A DNA stretch of 60,246 nucleotides, taken from the NCBI GenBank assembly GCA_022616415.1, contig JAKEEU010000424.1:1-60246 (forward strand), given 5' to 3'. The position numbers and the translations under genes are program-made. Within the stretch, counting starts at the first letter, position 1. Every line of letters begins with the position of its first letter. Positions 27,794 through 36,256 of this stretch are shown here, in pieces. The DNA is from Candidatus Zhuqueibacterota bacterium (GTDB lineage: Bacteria; Zhuqueibacterota; Zhuqueibacteria; Zhuqueibacterales; Zhuqueibacteraceae). The notes under the pieces are model-generated. The model did no database searches. It saw only the letters and a program-made list of their open reading frames with translations, and was not told where the DNA came from.

Positions 27794-28216
27794 ATGCCGG
27801 AGCTTATGTCGCAAGCAAGCTTTCAACTGCATGAATGGCTGGTGAAGCCGCACGCCAACGAGCTGGTCGGGCAGAACCAAACCCTCAAGCTCGACCACAA
27901 AGTCATGCAGCTTCTCGTGTATTTCGCCCAGAACCCCGACAAAGATCTGTCGAAAGAAGAAATTTTAAAAGCGGTCTGGGGCGAAGGCGTTTTTTCCGAA
28001 GAAGTGCTCACCGTCGCCGTCAGCAGCCTCCGCAAATCGCTCGGCGATGATTCCCGTTCTCCCAAGTACGTCAAAACGATACCGCGCTATGGCTACCGTC
28101 TGTTGATGTCGCCCGCTGCTCTCCCCGCCTCGGCAGGTGATCCCACCCTAAGAGCAAATCGGCTTTCATCGAAATGCTGGAATTCTTGGAAGCCCGCATC
28201 GGCCTGCGCTTTTTGA
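27794..28216 (+). CDS. OmpR/CadC-type winged-helix regulator, frameshifted at the C-terminus
   Basis: Residues 10-112 form a Trans_reg_C winged helix: NQTLKLDHKVMQLLVYFAQN, SKEEILKAVWGEGVFSEEVL, VAVSSLRKSLGDD and YVKTIPRYGYRLL are the usual landmarks. It has no receiver domain, like CadC/ToxR regulators. The tail after residue 112 reads as unlikely protein (serine-, tryptophan- and cysteine-rich), while another frame just downstream encodes a transmembrane helix that ends at 28278. A single indel near 28115-28150 would join the winged helix to that helix and give the normal CadC-like layout of DNA-binding domain plus membrane anchor. Target genes are unknown. Confidence 0.75.
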   Translation: MPELMSQASFQLHEWLVKPHANELVGQNQTLKLDHKVMQLLVYFAQNPDKDLSKEEILKAVWGEGVFSEEVLTVAVSSLRKSLGDDSRSPKYVKTIPRYGYRLLMSPAALPASAGDPTLRANRLSSKCWNSWKPASACAF

Positions 28217-28278
28217 TTGTCGCGATTATCGTCATTTTGTTTTTGATCGTGCTCTTGACGAAGAAGCATATTCATTAA
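28174..28278 (+). CDS. Small transmembrane peptide, probable displaced C-terminus of the winged-helix regulator
   Basis: The frame of 34 codons starts MLEFLEARIGLRFLIVAIIV and continues through a strongly hydrophobic helix to KKHIH. It overlaps the end of the winged-helix gene in another frame and has no ribosome binding site. It is most simply explained as the membrane anchor of the upstream regulator, cut off by a frameshift (or by a sequencing error). A separate small membrane protein is less likely. Confidence 0.45.
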   Translation: MLEFLEARIGLRFLIVAIIVILFLIVLLTKKHIH

Positions 28279-28557
28279 TCACCCCACGCGGACGAGCCTC
28301 AACCCAACAGGCGTAGCGGCCGTGGTATTGATATTGGATAGAAAGCAGATCCCTCAGCATGCGGATGGCGTGGAGCGAACGACGCAGGTTCTTAAGCGCC
28401 TCGATGAGAACAGGAAAACAAAGCCAGCTATTCATGCACAGTCCCTTATGGCCGGCAGCAATGAGATCGTGATAAAAGGGTTTATGCGCAAACGGCAATT
28501 GGGATTTGAAGATATCATTAAGAAAAGATTATCTATGAGGAGATAAGATTTTCAACA
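28279..28557. other. Stretch without a recognisable gene
   Basis: Open frames exist on both strands, but none has a ribosome binding site or a family that I recognise. The minus-strand frame near 28310-28440 (containing LIEALKNLRRSLHAIRMLRD) has plausible protein-like composition and could be a remnant. I do not assign it. Confidence 0.3.
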
Positions 28558-28558
28558 A

Positions 28559-28585
28559 AAAGCCCCGCTTCTTAAACGGGGCTTT
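28559..28585 (-). terminator. Strong terminator after korB
   Basis: A 9-bp GC-rich stem (AAAGCCCCG at 28559-28567, CGGGGCTTT at 28577-28585) with a 9-nt loop is followed on the minus strand by TTTTTG. It lies 30 nt beyond the korB stop and closes the korAB operon. It could also work on the plus strand. Confidence 0.85.
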
Positions 28586-28615
28586 GTGTTCATGAAAACT
28601 TTACTAAAACAACCG

Positions 28616-29614
28616 TCACGTCACCCGCACCTCCTCAAAAAACGCCGTCAAATCCGCCGTTGTTTTCCCTTCGGCGTCGGCGATGGTGCGGCGCGCCGGA
28701 GCGGCGTCGAAATAATTTTTGATGCGCTCGGCGATGCGTGCGTCGTAGCTCGGCACCGTCTCGTTTTTCAGAAAGACGCCCACCGGAATGTGATCGCCCC
28801 ATTCCATCGCTTTTTCGATGAAGCGCCCGATCTTGGATTGAATCTCCGCGTCGCCGGCGTTTTTGCCAATCAGCGGATCATAGCCATTTTGATTGAGCTT
28901 GTAAACCCGCGGCAACGCTTTTCCGGTCTGCGGATCTTTGCGATCGTCACCGCCAAACCAATCCTTGGTCATGATGTCATTGTAGGTCGGGCACGGCTGC
29001 AAGACGTTGATGTACGCCGAGCCTTTGTGCTCGATGCCCATGCGAATCAGCTCGCGAAGATGCTTCACGTCGTAAGCATAACCGCGCGCGATGAAGGTGA
29101 AGCCGGCGGCCAGCGCCAACAGCAGCGAATTGATGCCTTCGTTGATATTCGGTTGCGGCAACGATTTGGTTTTGACGCCGAGACGCAGCGTCGGCGAAGC
29201 CTGGCCTTTGGTCAAGCCATAGACGCCGTTATCGAACAGGATGTAGGTGAAATCGACGTTGCGACGACCGGCATTCACGAAATGCCCGACGCCGATGCCG
29301 AGTCCGTCGCCATCGCCGCCGGCGGCAATCACGGTCAATTCCGGATTCGCCAGCTTGGCGCCGACGGCAAACGGCAGCGAGCGCCCGTGCAAAGTATGAA
29401 TGCCATACGTATTGACAAAATGCGGAATCTTGCTCGAGCAGCCGATGCCCGCGAAGATGGTCACGCGGTGCGGCGCGATTTGCATATCCGCGAGCGTCAA
29501 CTGCACGGCGCTCAAAATGCCGAAGTCGCCACAACCTGGGCACCAATCGTTGTGCGCCTCGGTTTTGTAATCAGCGGCCTTATATTGAATCGTAGGTGCA
29601 AGGTCAATCGCCAT
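28616..29614 (-). CDS. korB: 2-oxoacid:ferredoxin oxidoreductase, beta subunit
   Basis: The 332-residue protein is the thiamine-diphosphate-binding subunit, which with KorA oxidatively decarboxylates 2-oxoacids (probably 2-oxoglutarate) to acyl-CoA and passes electrons to ferredoxin. The N-terminal WCPGCGDFGIL motif, GIGCSSKIP, HGRSLPFAVGAKLANPEL and the TPP-binding GGDGDGLGIGVGHF are in family order. Only the beta-type cysteines (C25, C28 and C60) are seen; there is no separate ferredoxin domain. Its start overlaps the end of korA by 11 nt. In anaerobes this enzyme can also run reductively in CO2 fixation, which the sequence cannot decide. Confidence 0.9.
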   Translation of the reverse strand: MAIDLAPTIQYKAADYKTEAHNDWCPGCGDFGILSAVQLTLADMQIAPHRVTIFAGIGCSSKIPHFVNTYGIHTLHGRSLPFAVGAKLANPELTVIAAGGDGDGLGIGVGHFVNAGRRNVDFTYILFDNGVYGLTKGQASPTLRLGVKTKSLPQPNINEGINSLLLALAAGFTFIARGYAYDVKHLRELIRMGIEHKGSAYINVLQPCPTYNDIMTKDWFGGDDRKDPQTGKALPRVYKLNQNGYDPLIGKNAGDAEIQSKIGRFIEKAMEWGDHIPVGVFLKNETVPSYDARIAERIKNYFDAAPARRTIADAEGKTTADLTAFFEEVRVT

Positions 29615-31559
29615 GGGTCAACACCACCTTTCTGGAAGTCGTTTTTTTCGTGACAATATTTTTGACGCTTTCAACAATCTCATCTCGCGAGATCGGGCGG
29701 CCATTGTATTTGACGAGCAGATGCTGGAGCGCGATGCCGGTATGCTCACGAACAATGCCGGCGAACTGCGCCAAGTAATTCATCTCGACGCCGATAGTCG
29801 TTTTGGCACGGCGCAGAATTTCGGTGATTTCATCTGCCGGCAGCGGATGGATCAATCGTGCTTGCAGAAAGTTGACCTGAATGCCTTCATCCTGCAACAC
29901 CGCCATCGCGTCGAGAATCGCGCCTTTGGTCGAGCCCCAACTGATGATGGTGATGGGCGCGTCGGGGTCGCCGAAGAAATTGAATTTCTCGCGGAGCGGA
30001 ATCTCGCGCGCAGCGGTTTCCAGCTTGCGCATGCGCTTGTCCATCATCATCACGCGGTTGGAGGGGTCTTCGGTGATGTGGCCGATTTCGTCGTGCTCGT
30101 CGCCGGTGTTCCAGAAAACGCCGTGCTTGGAGCCGAGAAACGAGCGCGGCGAGACGCCGTCTTCGACAAACGCGAAACGTTTGTAGCCGCCGTTGTGCAA
30201 ACTCGCCAATTCGGCCTCGCTCAAAACCTTGCCGCGATGGATGCGAACTTTGTCCGGATCGAACATCGCGACAGTTTGCGTGGAGTTGGCCAGAGCTTTG
30301 TCGACGAGGTGAACCACAGGCGTCTGATATTGCTCGGCATAATTGAAGGCGCGGATGGCGTCGTAGAAAGCCTCTTCGTGATCGCCCGAAGCCAGCACGA
30401 GACGGGGAAATTCGCCATGTGCCGCATGCAAGGCAAAGCGCAGATCACCCTGCTCGTGGCGCGTCGGCAAGCCGGTTGCCGGACCGCCGCGCGTATACAG
30501 CGTGATGACCACCGGCACTTCATTCATACCGGCCCAACCAGTGCCTTCGGCCATTAGACAGAAACCCGGGCCCGAGGTTGCAGTTGTTGCTCGCGCTCCG
30601 GCCAAGGCCGCGCCTATCGCCATCGTCAGCGCGGCGATTTCGTCTTCAGTTTGCACGACGACGATGGAGCCATTCGCTGCTTGCCCATTCGTATTGCCGT
30701 TGCGCAATGGAAAAACCTCGTGCGATTCGAGATAGACGCTTTCATCGCTCGCGGGCGTGATCGGATAGTACGTTTGGAACGTGCAGCCGCCGGCGAGCTT
30801 TCCCAGCGCGATGGCTTGAAAGCCGGTCAGATAAAGCCGGCGCTCGGTGGTTTTGACTTTGTGCAATTTGCCGGGAAATTGCGCGGCGAATTGGCTGCGG
30901 CCAAAAGTATACGCCTTTTCCGCCGCTTTGATATTCATGGCGATGACTTTGGCCTTGCCTTTGAATTGCGCTTCGAGAGCCGGGCCGAGCATGTCGAAAT
31001 CGTATTCGAGAATGCCCAGCGAAACCGCCACCGACAGCGTGTTCAGCGTTTTCTTGACGCGGCTGCTTTCGACGCCGAGCTCCTGGCTGAGCGCAGTGAC
31101 GAAGTCATCGTAGGTAACCGGAAACATTTTGACGCCACGCCGCTCGGCCATTTTTAGCACGCCGCCCATGGTGGCCGGCAATTCTTCATGGCGCAATTTT
31201 TCCAGCAGCGGTTTGGTGACTTGCGGCTCGAGAGTGTCAAGCTTGTTGATCGGGGTATCGCGCAGGGTGGGGTCGAAGATAATAGCGCCCGTGGGCGCAA
31301 CTTCGTGGCCGTGGCGGATAACCGTCTCGGCGTCGAAGGTGACGAGCAAATCAACCGTATCGACGTGGGAGCGCACGGTTGTTTCGGCGACGCGGACTTG
31401 AAAATAGCTGTGCTCGCCGATGATGTTGGAGTAATACTCCCGTTTTCCGTAAACATGGAGACCACCGTAGGTGCAGGCTTTGGCGAAGATATTGGCGGCA
31501 GAATCGACGCCGCTGCCCTGCGCGCCGCCGGTCATCCATGCAAGCTGGTTGTAACGCAT
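29604..31559 (-). CDS. korA: 2-oxoacid:ferredoxin oxidoreductase, fused gamma-alpha subunit
   Basis: The protein has 651 residues and starts with a gamma domain (TGGAQGSGVDSAANIFAKA, residues 9-27) that binds CoA and precedes the alpha pyrimidine-binding domain (ACTFQTYYPITPASDESVYLE near 258-278; ATTATSGPGFCLMAEGTGWA near 325-345), then the C-terminal transketolase-like domain. The gamma-alpha fusion is the usual form of two-subunit KorAB. GGAGG lies 5 nt before the ATG, giving strong initiation. It is the first gene of a two-gene operon with korB, closed by a terminator. A 14-bp palindrome lies 128 nt upstream. Confidence 0.9.
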   Translation of the reverse strand: MRYNQLAWMTGGAQGSGVDSAANIFAKACTYGGLHVYGKREYYSNIIGEHSYFQVRVAETTVRSHVDTVDLLVTFDAETVIRHGHEVAPTGAIIFDPTLRDTPINKLDTLEPQVTKPLLEKLRHEELPATMGGVLKMAERRGVKMFPVTYDDFVTALSQELGVESSRVKKTLNTLSVAVSLGILEYDFDMLGPALEAQFKGKAKVIAMNIKAAEKAYTFGRSQFAAQFPGKLHKVKTTERRLYLTGFQAIALGKLAGGCTFQTYYPITPASDESVYLESHEVFPLRNGNTNGQAANGSIVVVQTEDEIAALTMAIGAALAGARATTATSGPGFCLMAEGTGWAGMNEVPVVITLYTRGGPATGLPTRHEQGDLRFALHAAHGEFPRLVLASGDHEEAFYDAIRAFNYAEQYQTPVVHLVDKALANSTQTVAMFDPDKVRIHRGKVLSEAELASLHNGGYKRFAFVEDGVSPRSFLGSKHGVFWNTGDEHDEIGHITEDPSNRVMMMDKRMRKLETAAREIPLREKFNFFGDPDAPITIISWGSTKGAILDAMAVLQDEGIQVNFLQARLIHPLPADEITEILRRAKTTIGVEMNYLAQFAGIVREHTGIALQHLLVKYNGRPISRDEIVESVKNIVTKKTTSRKVVLTHGD

Positions 31560-31927
31560 AGTTCCTCCGCATCGAAAGTAAAAACACGGATGGCATGGAC
31601 AAACGCGGACAACATGGCTTGTTTAAGATAATCGTTTCCTCAAACAATGACAGGCATGAGGAATTCGCTGCGTTGTCCATTCCGTTTACGTTTGCAAACG
31701 TGGGCTGCGTCCCAAGGCGAGGTCTCCCGATTTTCCGACTGCGATTTTAATGGAAAGCGGGAGGTCAGGGTCTTGCATGACTGCAGTCGCTTATAAAGTA
31801 ATGATTAGTTGTATACCTCCTTTCTTTGCAAACATTCGTCAGGGCTTCTTTCTCGAAATCAATGCTGGTAGTGATCCAGGTCCATCAGAAAATTTAATTA
31901 AAAACTTCTCATTGTCAAGAGAAGATT
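31560..31927. other. Gene-free region upstream of korA
   Basis: No gene is visible in these 368 nt. It must hold the korA promoter on the minus strand. The notable feature is a perfect 14-bp palindrome at 31687-31700, listed separately. The part nearest 31928 is AT-rich and follows the HAD gene stop. Confidence 0.5.
31687..31700. promoter_or_regulatory. Perfect 14-bp palindrome upstream of korA
   Basis: ACGTTTGCAAACGT equals its own reverse complement. It is 128 nt upstream of the korA start codon, in a gene-free region. Palindromes of this size are typical operators for dimeric repressors. Which protein binds it is unknown. Confidence 0.35.
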
Positions 31928-32758
31928 TTAAAGCAACAACAATTTTTTTGCCGCTTCCATGACGCTGCTCACCACAACGTCCGGTCTGTGATCTTGCTGC
32001 TCATTTCCGGCATACACCGGCCGGCGAATCCACGCCGTGTACATGTCCACGGCTTTGGCGCCGGCAACGTCCGTGCGCTGCAAATCGCCGACGTGCAAAC
32101 ATTCATGCGCTTGAACACCGAGCCCGGTCAATGCAAAATGAAACATTTGCGGATGCGGTTTCGTGACGCCAACTTCGCCGGAGAAAATCAGCACGCGAAA
32201 GCATTCAAGAATTTTGTAGTTGGCGAAAATCTGCCGCAGCACACGTCCGGGCGTCCACGCGGTGTCGGAAATGAGCGCGAGCGGATATTTTTGCGCCAGC
32301 ATCCGTACCGCGGCGACAGCGCCATCCAACGGCTCGGGATCTTGATGAACTTCCTCGCAAAAGCGCTGCACGCGCTGAAAACTTGCCGGCGGCAGCTCGA
32401 CGCCAAGATGCTGCAACATTTCCCGCAAGCCTTCGGCCGCGCCGAAAGCGATTTGTCGCTCCCATAAATCGTCGAAATATTGCCACACGTGCTTGTAAGC
32501 GGCGCGCATTTGCTCCGGTGAAAAATCATGACCAAAACGGTGCAGCTCTTCGCGCAGGAAATTCTGCCGCTGCTCGCTGTGCAGGATCGTATCTGCCGGC
32601 GATTGCTTGTCACCGAGAAGCGTTCCCCAAAGGTCGAGGGAAATGGCTTTCACTTCGCGCCGCAGTTTTTGCCAAATGGCCTCATCCCCGCGAAGTTCGA
32701 GACCGGAAATGTTGGGCGCCTTTTTTGATCCGTCAAAATCATTCAAAACCGTTGGCAT
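31928..32758 (-). CDS. HAD family hydrolase (subfamily IA)
   Basis: This 276-residue protein contains the four HAD motifs: SLDLWGTLL (near residue 40, with nucleophile Asp), LISDTAW (near 155), TKPHPQMF (Lys near 195) and HVGDLQRTDVAGAKAV (near 220). It is a phosphatase or dehalogenase-like hydrolase with a helical cap inserted after motif I. The substrate cannot be deduced. GAGGA precedes the ATG. It follows the MBL gene by 33 nt on the same strand, so the two are probably cotranscribed. Confidence 0.85.
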   Translation of the reverse strand: MPTVLNDFDGSKKAPNISGLELRGDEAIWQKLRREVKAISLDLWGTLLGDKQSPADTILHSEQRQNFLREELHRFGHDFSPEQMRAAYKHVWQYFDDLWERQIAFGAAEGLREMLQHLGVELPPASFQRVQRFCEEVHQDPEPLDGAVAAVRMLAQKYPLALISDTAWTPGRVLRQIFANYKILECFRVLIFSGEVGVTKPHPQMFHFALTGLGVQAHECLHVGDLQRTDVAGAKAVDMYTAWIRRPVYAGNEQQDHRPDVVVSSVMEAAKKLLLL

Positions 32759-32791
32759 TTATCCTCGCGTTTATCACTTTGAGTTTACGTT

Positions 32792-33595
32792 TCAAGCTTT
32801 ACGTTTTAGAATCGCCTTCACCAAATTGAGCTTGGAGAATTCTCCCTGCGACATCCACGGCCAAACGCCCTCCTTGCCAAGCACGGCGTCGCGAATTTTT
32901 TCGGCTTCCCACCCTTTTTGATGCAACAACTCGATGCGCTGCTCAAGCTCCTCATAAAACGCCAGTTTCTGCTTCAGCATTGCACCGGGGTTGTCCAAAA
33001 CTTTGCCGCTGCCGCAAAACAGCCGGGCTAACGGCAAATTGATGACGCGGCGCAGCGAATCCATCAACGCATAAACGTCCTCGTCAAGTCGCAGCACCCG
33101 CACTTTCACGCTGAGAAACAGATCACCGCTGAATAGCCAGCCTTGTTGCGGCTCGTACAAACCGATATGATCGTGTGAGTGACCGGGGAGGTGCAACACT
33201 CCAAACGAGTGCTTCGCCGTCGAAATCGTTGCGCCGATGGCCTCGGGATGCGCCGGTTGCGGCACGCCCCACACGACGTCACGATAGAGTTTGAGTTTTT
33301 CGGGAGGCTTTTCGATCAAAGGGCGCGCCAGTGAGTGCGCGAACGCCTTCAGCCCCTGGCGCTGCTCGAAGAGATAATTGGCGCCGACATGGTCTTCGTG
33401 ATGATGGGTGTTGACGATTCGCTTGACGTGTTTGTTTTTTAGCTCCTGATAAAATTTCTCGGCAAGATACGCAAAGCCGGTGTCGATGAGCAGGCCGTCG
33501 ACGAAGTAAGCGGCGACGTGATAAAGATCTCGGCCCAAGACGGTGCGGGCCATTTTGTATTGGGTGACGGCGTCAAGTTGAGTGATTTGAAGCAT
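32792..33595 (-). CDS. Metallo-beta-lactamase fold hydrolase
   Basis: The protein has 267 residues. The metal-binding signature NTHHHEDHVGAN is near residue 63, the third histidine is in LPGHSHDHIGLY near 135, and the aspartate and final ligand region is in GWLFSGDLFL near 153. These features place it in the MBL superfamily (glyoxalase II-like group). The exact substrate is unknown. It is likely the first gene of an operon with the HAD hydrolase and is divergent from the hypothetical gene at 33715. Confidence 0.85.
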   Translation of the reverse strand: MLQITQLDAVTQYKMARTVLGRDLYHVAAYFVDGLLIDTGFAYLAEKFYQELKNKHVKRIVNTHHHEDHVGANYLFEQRQGLKAFAHSLARPLIEKPPEKLKLYRDVVWGVPQPAHPEAIGATISTAKHSFGVLHLPGHSHDHIGLYEPQQGWLFSGDLFLSVKVRVLRLDEDVYALMDSLRRVINLPLARLFCGSGKVLDNPGAMLKQKLAFYEELEQRIELLHQKGWEAEKIRDAVLGKEGVWPWMSQGEFSKLNLVKAILKRKA

Positions 33596-33613
33596 GAGGA
33601 GTTTTTTATTCTT

Positions 33614-33641
33614 TTGACTTTCCGGAAAAACTTGCTATCTT
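33614..33641 (+). promoter_or_regulatory. Sigma-70-like promoter for the 33715 gene
   Basis: TTGACT (33614-33619) and TATCTT (33636-33641) are separated by 16 nt, and point toward the gene starting at 33715 with a leader of about 65 nt. The same -10 hexamer TATCTT is used at 36428-36433. Confidence 0.55.
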
Positions 33642-33714
33642 ATTGGCAAAATGAAACTTTTTTCATAAACGTGTTGCGCTTATTCAATCAAAAACCCGTC
33701 TGCCGGGAGAGCTT

Positions 33715-34089
33715 ATGCCCAAACCTCATGCCCTGATGAATCTGGAAAAAGGCGAACGCTTCTACAAGTTTTTCTTTTTCCGTCCCCACGCGGGAAGATA
33801 CAAACAATTCGAGTACCGAATCTTCGTCAAAGAAAAAACTGATGGAAATTTGGCGCTGGTGGCTTATAATTTCAAGATTGAAAACGGGATGCCGGTCAAG
33901 GATCATATCACCGAGGCGCCGGAGGTGCCAAAGGATCAACTGATGGGCATCATCCAGGGTATCAGGCGGCGAACCAATGCCATGCCCGATGAATTTGAGG
34001 AAGTCGATCTGTCTCGTTTTAAGACCGTCGACGAGCAAACTGAATTTTTAAAAAGCTCCGGACGTGCAGACGTGAGCTATTTGCATTGA
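33715..34089 (+). CDS. Conserved-looking hypothetical protein
   Basis: The product has 124 residues, with a good ribosome binding site (GGGAGAG) before the ATG and a promoter upstream. It is rich in charged and aromatic residues (KGERFYKFFFFRPHAGRYK) and seems soluble, with no signal peptide, membrane helix or metal-binding motif. The central part alternates hydrophobic and polar residues like a beta sheet (LALVAYNFKIENG). I do not recognise a family. It stands alone between the MBL gene and a decayed toxin-antitoxin locus. Confidence 0.65.
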   Translation: MPKPHALMNLEKGERFYKFFFFRPHAGRYKQFEYRIFVKEKTDGNLALVAYNFKIENGMPVKDHITEAPEVPKDQLMGIIQGIRRRTNAMPDEFEEVDLSRFKTVDEQTEFLKSSGRADVSYLH

Positions 34090-34128
34090 GCACCACGCAT
34101 TGCTTTCTCACCATGACTATTTTTTCAT

Positions 34129-34326
34129 TCAAACCTCAATCACGCTGCCGCGTCGAATTTTCAATTTGACGATCTCCGGCTTGATCCGCCGCATGGCTTT
34201 GTTCAATTTCTCATCAAAGGAATAAAATGCTTCTACTTCCCAATAAAGCGTATAGCAGGCCACAATGAAATCCATCGTTTTCAAAAATAGGCGAGGGAGC
34301 TGCTCCGGCACAAAGTCGTTCCAAAA
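34129..34326 (-). pseudogene. C-terminal remnant of a PIN-domain toxin
   Basis: An open frame of about 65 codons, with no ATG near its start, reads LKTMDFIVACYTLYWEVEA, then FYSFDEKLNKAMRRI. This fits the last part of a PIN domain (family pattern: hDxxIaAtAxxxxxxhhTfDxxlxxxhxxi), with the third and fourth acidic positions in MDF and SFDEK. The N-terminal half with the first catalytic aspartate is missing. It lies directly downstream of a small antitoxin-like gene on the same strand, as in VapBC loci, so I read it as a truncated toxin. The family call is by eye. Confidence 0.45.
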
Positions 34327-34339
34327 TTATGCTCCATTT

Positions 34340-34624
34340 TTACCCCTTTTTCGATTTATGACGCGGACGCCGAACAGCAGGTGAGGAATTTCTTTCTTTT
34401 CTGATATCTTTTGTAACGTTGGTCACATAGCCAACGTCGATTTGCATCGCGCGGAACTTCGCGATTATTTTTTCTGGATCATAGGCCGGTTCCACCGGAA
34501 TCGGCTTGGGAACTCGCAACTGCACTTCGATCACCGCTTTGCCATTTTCTTCGCGATAATCCAATACTGGCAGATTCGCCAGGTTTTTCTGCTGAATCAC
34601 TTGAGCTAAGGTAGAAGTCTGCAT
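34340..34624 (-). CDS. Small antitoxin-like protein
   Basis: The protein has 94 residues from ATG 34624, preceded by AAAGGT. It is charged, with a central beta-like part (NGKAVIEVQLRVPKPIPVEP) and a basic, disordered C-terminus (RRPRHKSKKG). It precedes the PIN remnant in the order antitoxin-toxin, so an antitoxin role is plausible, but I know no named family for it. A longer frame upstream of this start is a shadow of the pruA gene region. Confidence 0.5.
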   Translation of the reverse strand: MQTSTLAQVIQQKNLANLPVLDYREENGKAVIEVQLRVPKPIPVEPAYDPEKIIAKFRAMQIDVGYVTNVTKDIRKERNSSPAVRRPRHKSKKG

Positions 34625-34686
34625 AATAATACCTTTCTGAATTAATACCGACCGGTCACTGCGAGTGACCGGTCGGTGAAACGTGG

Positions 34687-36234
34687 TTACAGTTTCTCCG
34701 CAATGGATTTCGCCTGCAGGAACAGCAGGAGATAATCGCGGCCGCCGGCTTTGGAGTCGGTGCCGCTCATGTTGAAGCCGCCGAACGGATGGCCGCCGAC
34801 CATGGCGCCGGTGCATTTGCGGTTGACGTACAAGTTGCCGCAATGAAATTCTCTTTTCGCCTTTTCGATCTTGAAGCGATTGCGCGTGTACACCGCGCCG
34901 GTGAGGCCGTAATCCGTGGCGTTGGCAAACTCGATCGCCTCATCTAAATCGCGCGCTTTGGTCACCGCCAGCACCGGCCCAAAAATTTCCTCGCACGAAA
35001 TTCTGCCTGTCGCCGGCACATCTTTAAAGACAGTCGGCTTGATGAAGTAGCCGGCGTCCGGGCCGATCTCGCCGCCGATCACGAGCTTACCTTCTTTTTT
35101 GCCGATCTCGATGTACGACATTATTTTTTCCTGCGCGCCGGCGCTCATCACCGCGCCCATCCAGTTGGCGGGATTTACGACCGGGCCAACCGTTATTTTG
35201 CGCACGCGTTCGGCGAGCCGCTGCACAAATTCGTCGTACACTTTTTCGTGAATGATCGCGCGCGAGCAGGCGCTGCACTTTTGCCCCTGAAAGCCGAATG
35301 CGCCCACGGCGACACCCTCTACTGCTGAAGCCAAATCCGCTTCGTCATCAACCACAATCGCATCTTTGCCGCCCATCTCCGCGATCACGCGCTTGATCCA
35401 GAGTTGCCCTTTCTGCGGCGTGGCTGCGAGTTGATTGATGCGCAGCCCAACCTCCATCGAGCCGGTGAACGCGATGAAGCGTGTCTTAGGATGCGTCACC
35501 AAATAGTCGCCGATCGCGCCGCCGCTGCCGGGAATGTAATTCAATACGCCGTCCGGCAGGCCGGCTTCTTGGAAAATTTCCACCAGCTTGTAGCCAATCG
35601 TTGGCGTGTCACTCGCCGGTTTCAAGAGCACGGGATTGCCGGTGACGATGGCGGCGCAAGTCATGCCGGTGAGAATCGCCAGCGGAAAATTCCACGGCGG
35701 AATCACCACGCCGGCACCAAGCGGGATGTAAACCAGCTCGTTAAGCTCGCCGGGCTGCGGCACGATGGGCTGGCGCTCGAAATAGCGCAACATCTCGCGG
35801 CCGTAGAAATCGAGAAAGTCAATCGCCTCCGCCGTCTCGCCGTCCGCCTCGTTCCAATTCTTGCTCGCCTCCAAAACCATCCATGCGTTAAGTTCGTGCC
35901 GCCGGCGGCGCATAATCTCCGCGGCTTTGAAGAGCACGATGGCGCGCTCTTTCGGATCGACGTTCTTCCACGATTCGAACGCGACCCAACCCGCCTCCAT
36001 CGCCATATCCACTTCCTTCTTGCCGGCTTTGTGGAATGTGCCGACGGTTTGCGTTTTCTCGCAAGGATTGTAGGATTTGAACAGGTCGCCGGTTTTCACG
36101 TCTTTGCCGTTGATGAAGAGCGGATACTCGCGGGAGAATTGGCTTTCGACAAATTTGAGCGCTTCTTCCATCGCCTGCTTGTTGGCGGACTGGGAGAAGT
36201 CGAGATAAGTGGTGTTTTTAAATTCGGAAATCAT
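34687..36234 (-). CDS. pruA: L-glutamate gamma-semialdehyde dehydrogenase (P5C dehydrogenase)
   Basis: The enzyme, 515 residues, oxidises glutamate semialdehyde (from pyrroline-5-carboxylate) to glutamate with NAD+ in proline and arginine breakdown. The aldehyde dehydrogenase motifs are in order: VIPPWNFPLAI (NAD binding), FTGSMEVG, AEMGGKDAIVVDD (general-base Glu), FGFQGQKCSACSR (nucleophile Cys) and EEIFGPVLAV. The overall sequence is of the RocA/PruA type. The start is ATG 36234, because AGGAG lies 6 nt upstream; the frame is open for 59 more codons, but these run into a repeat. No proline dehydrogenase partner is in the window. Confidence 0.9.
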   Translation of the reverse strand: MISEFKNTTYLDFSQSANKQAMEEALKFVESQFSREYPLFINGKDVKTGDLFKSYNPCEKTQTVGTFHKAGKKEVDMAMEAGWVAFESWKNVDPKERAIVLFKAAEIMRRRRHELNAWMVLEASKNWNEADGETAEAIDFLDFYGREMLRYFERQPIVPQPGELNELVYIPLGAGVVIPPWNFPLAILTGMTCAAIVTGNPVLLKPASDTPTIGYKLVEIFQEAGLPDGVLNYIPGSGGAIGDYLVTHPKTRFIAFTGSMEVGLRINQLAATPQKGQLWIKRVIAEMGGKDAIVVDDEADLASAVEGVAVGAFGFQGQKCSACSRAIIHEKVYDEFVQRLAERVRKITVGPVVNPANWMGAVMSAGAQEKIMSYIEIGKKEGKLVIGGEIGPDAGYFIKPTVFKDVPATGRISCEEIFGPVLAVTKARDLDEAIEFANATDYGLTGAVYTRNRFKIEKAKREFHCGNLYVNRKCTGAMVGGHPFGGFNMSGTDSKAGGRDYLLLFLQAKSIAEKL

Positions 36235-36256
36235 GAAAGGCTCCTTATCAGTTAGT

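Noticed and set aside
28232..28498. 88-codon minus-strand frame downstream of the korB terminator.
   Set aside because: Protein-like in part, but with no ribosome binding site, no known family and overlap with the membrane helix frame; left unassigned.
28586..29653. 355-codon plus-strand frame opposite korB.
   Set aside because: korB motifs are on the minus strand and the terminator is placed for it.
33688..34038. 116-codon minus-strand frame opposite the 33715 gene.
   Set aside because: The plus-strand gene has a promoter and ribosome binding site; the reverse frame has neither.
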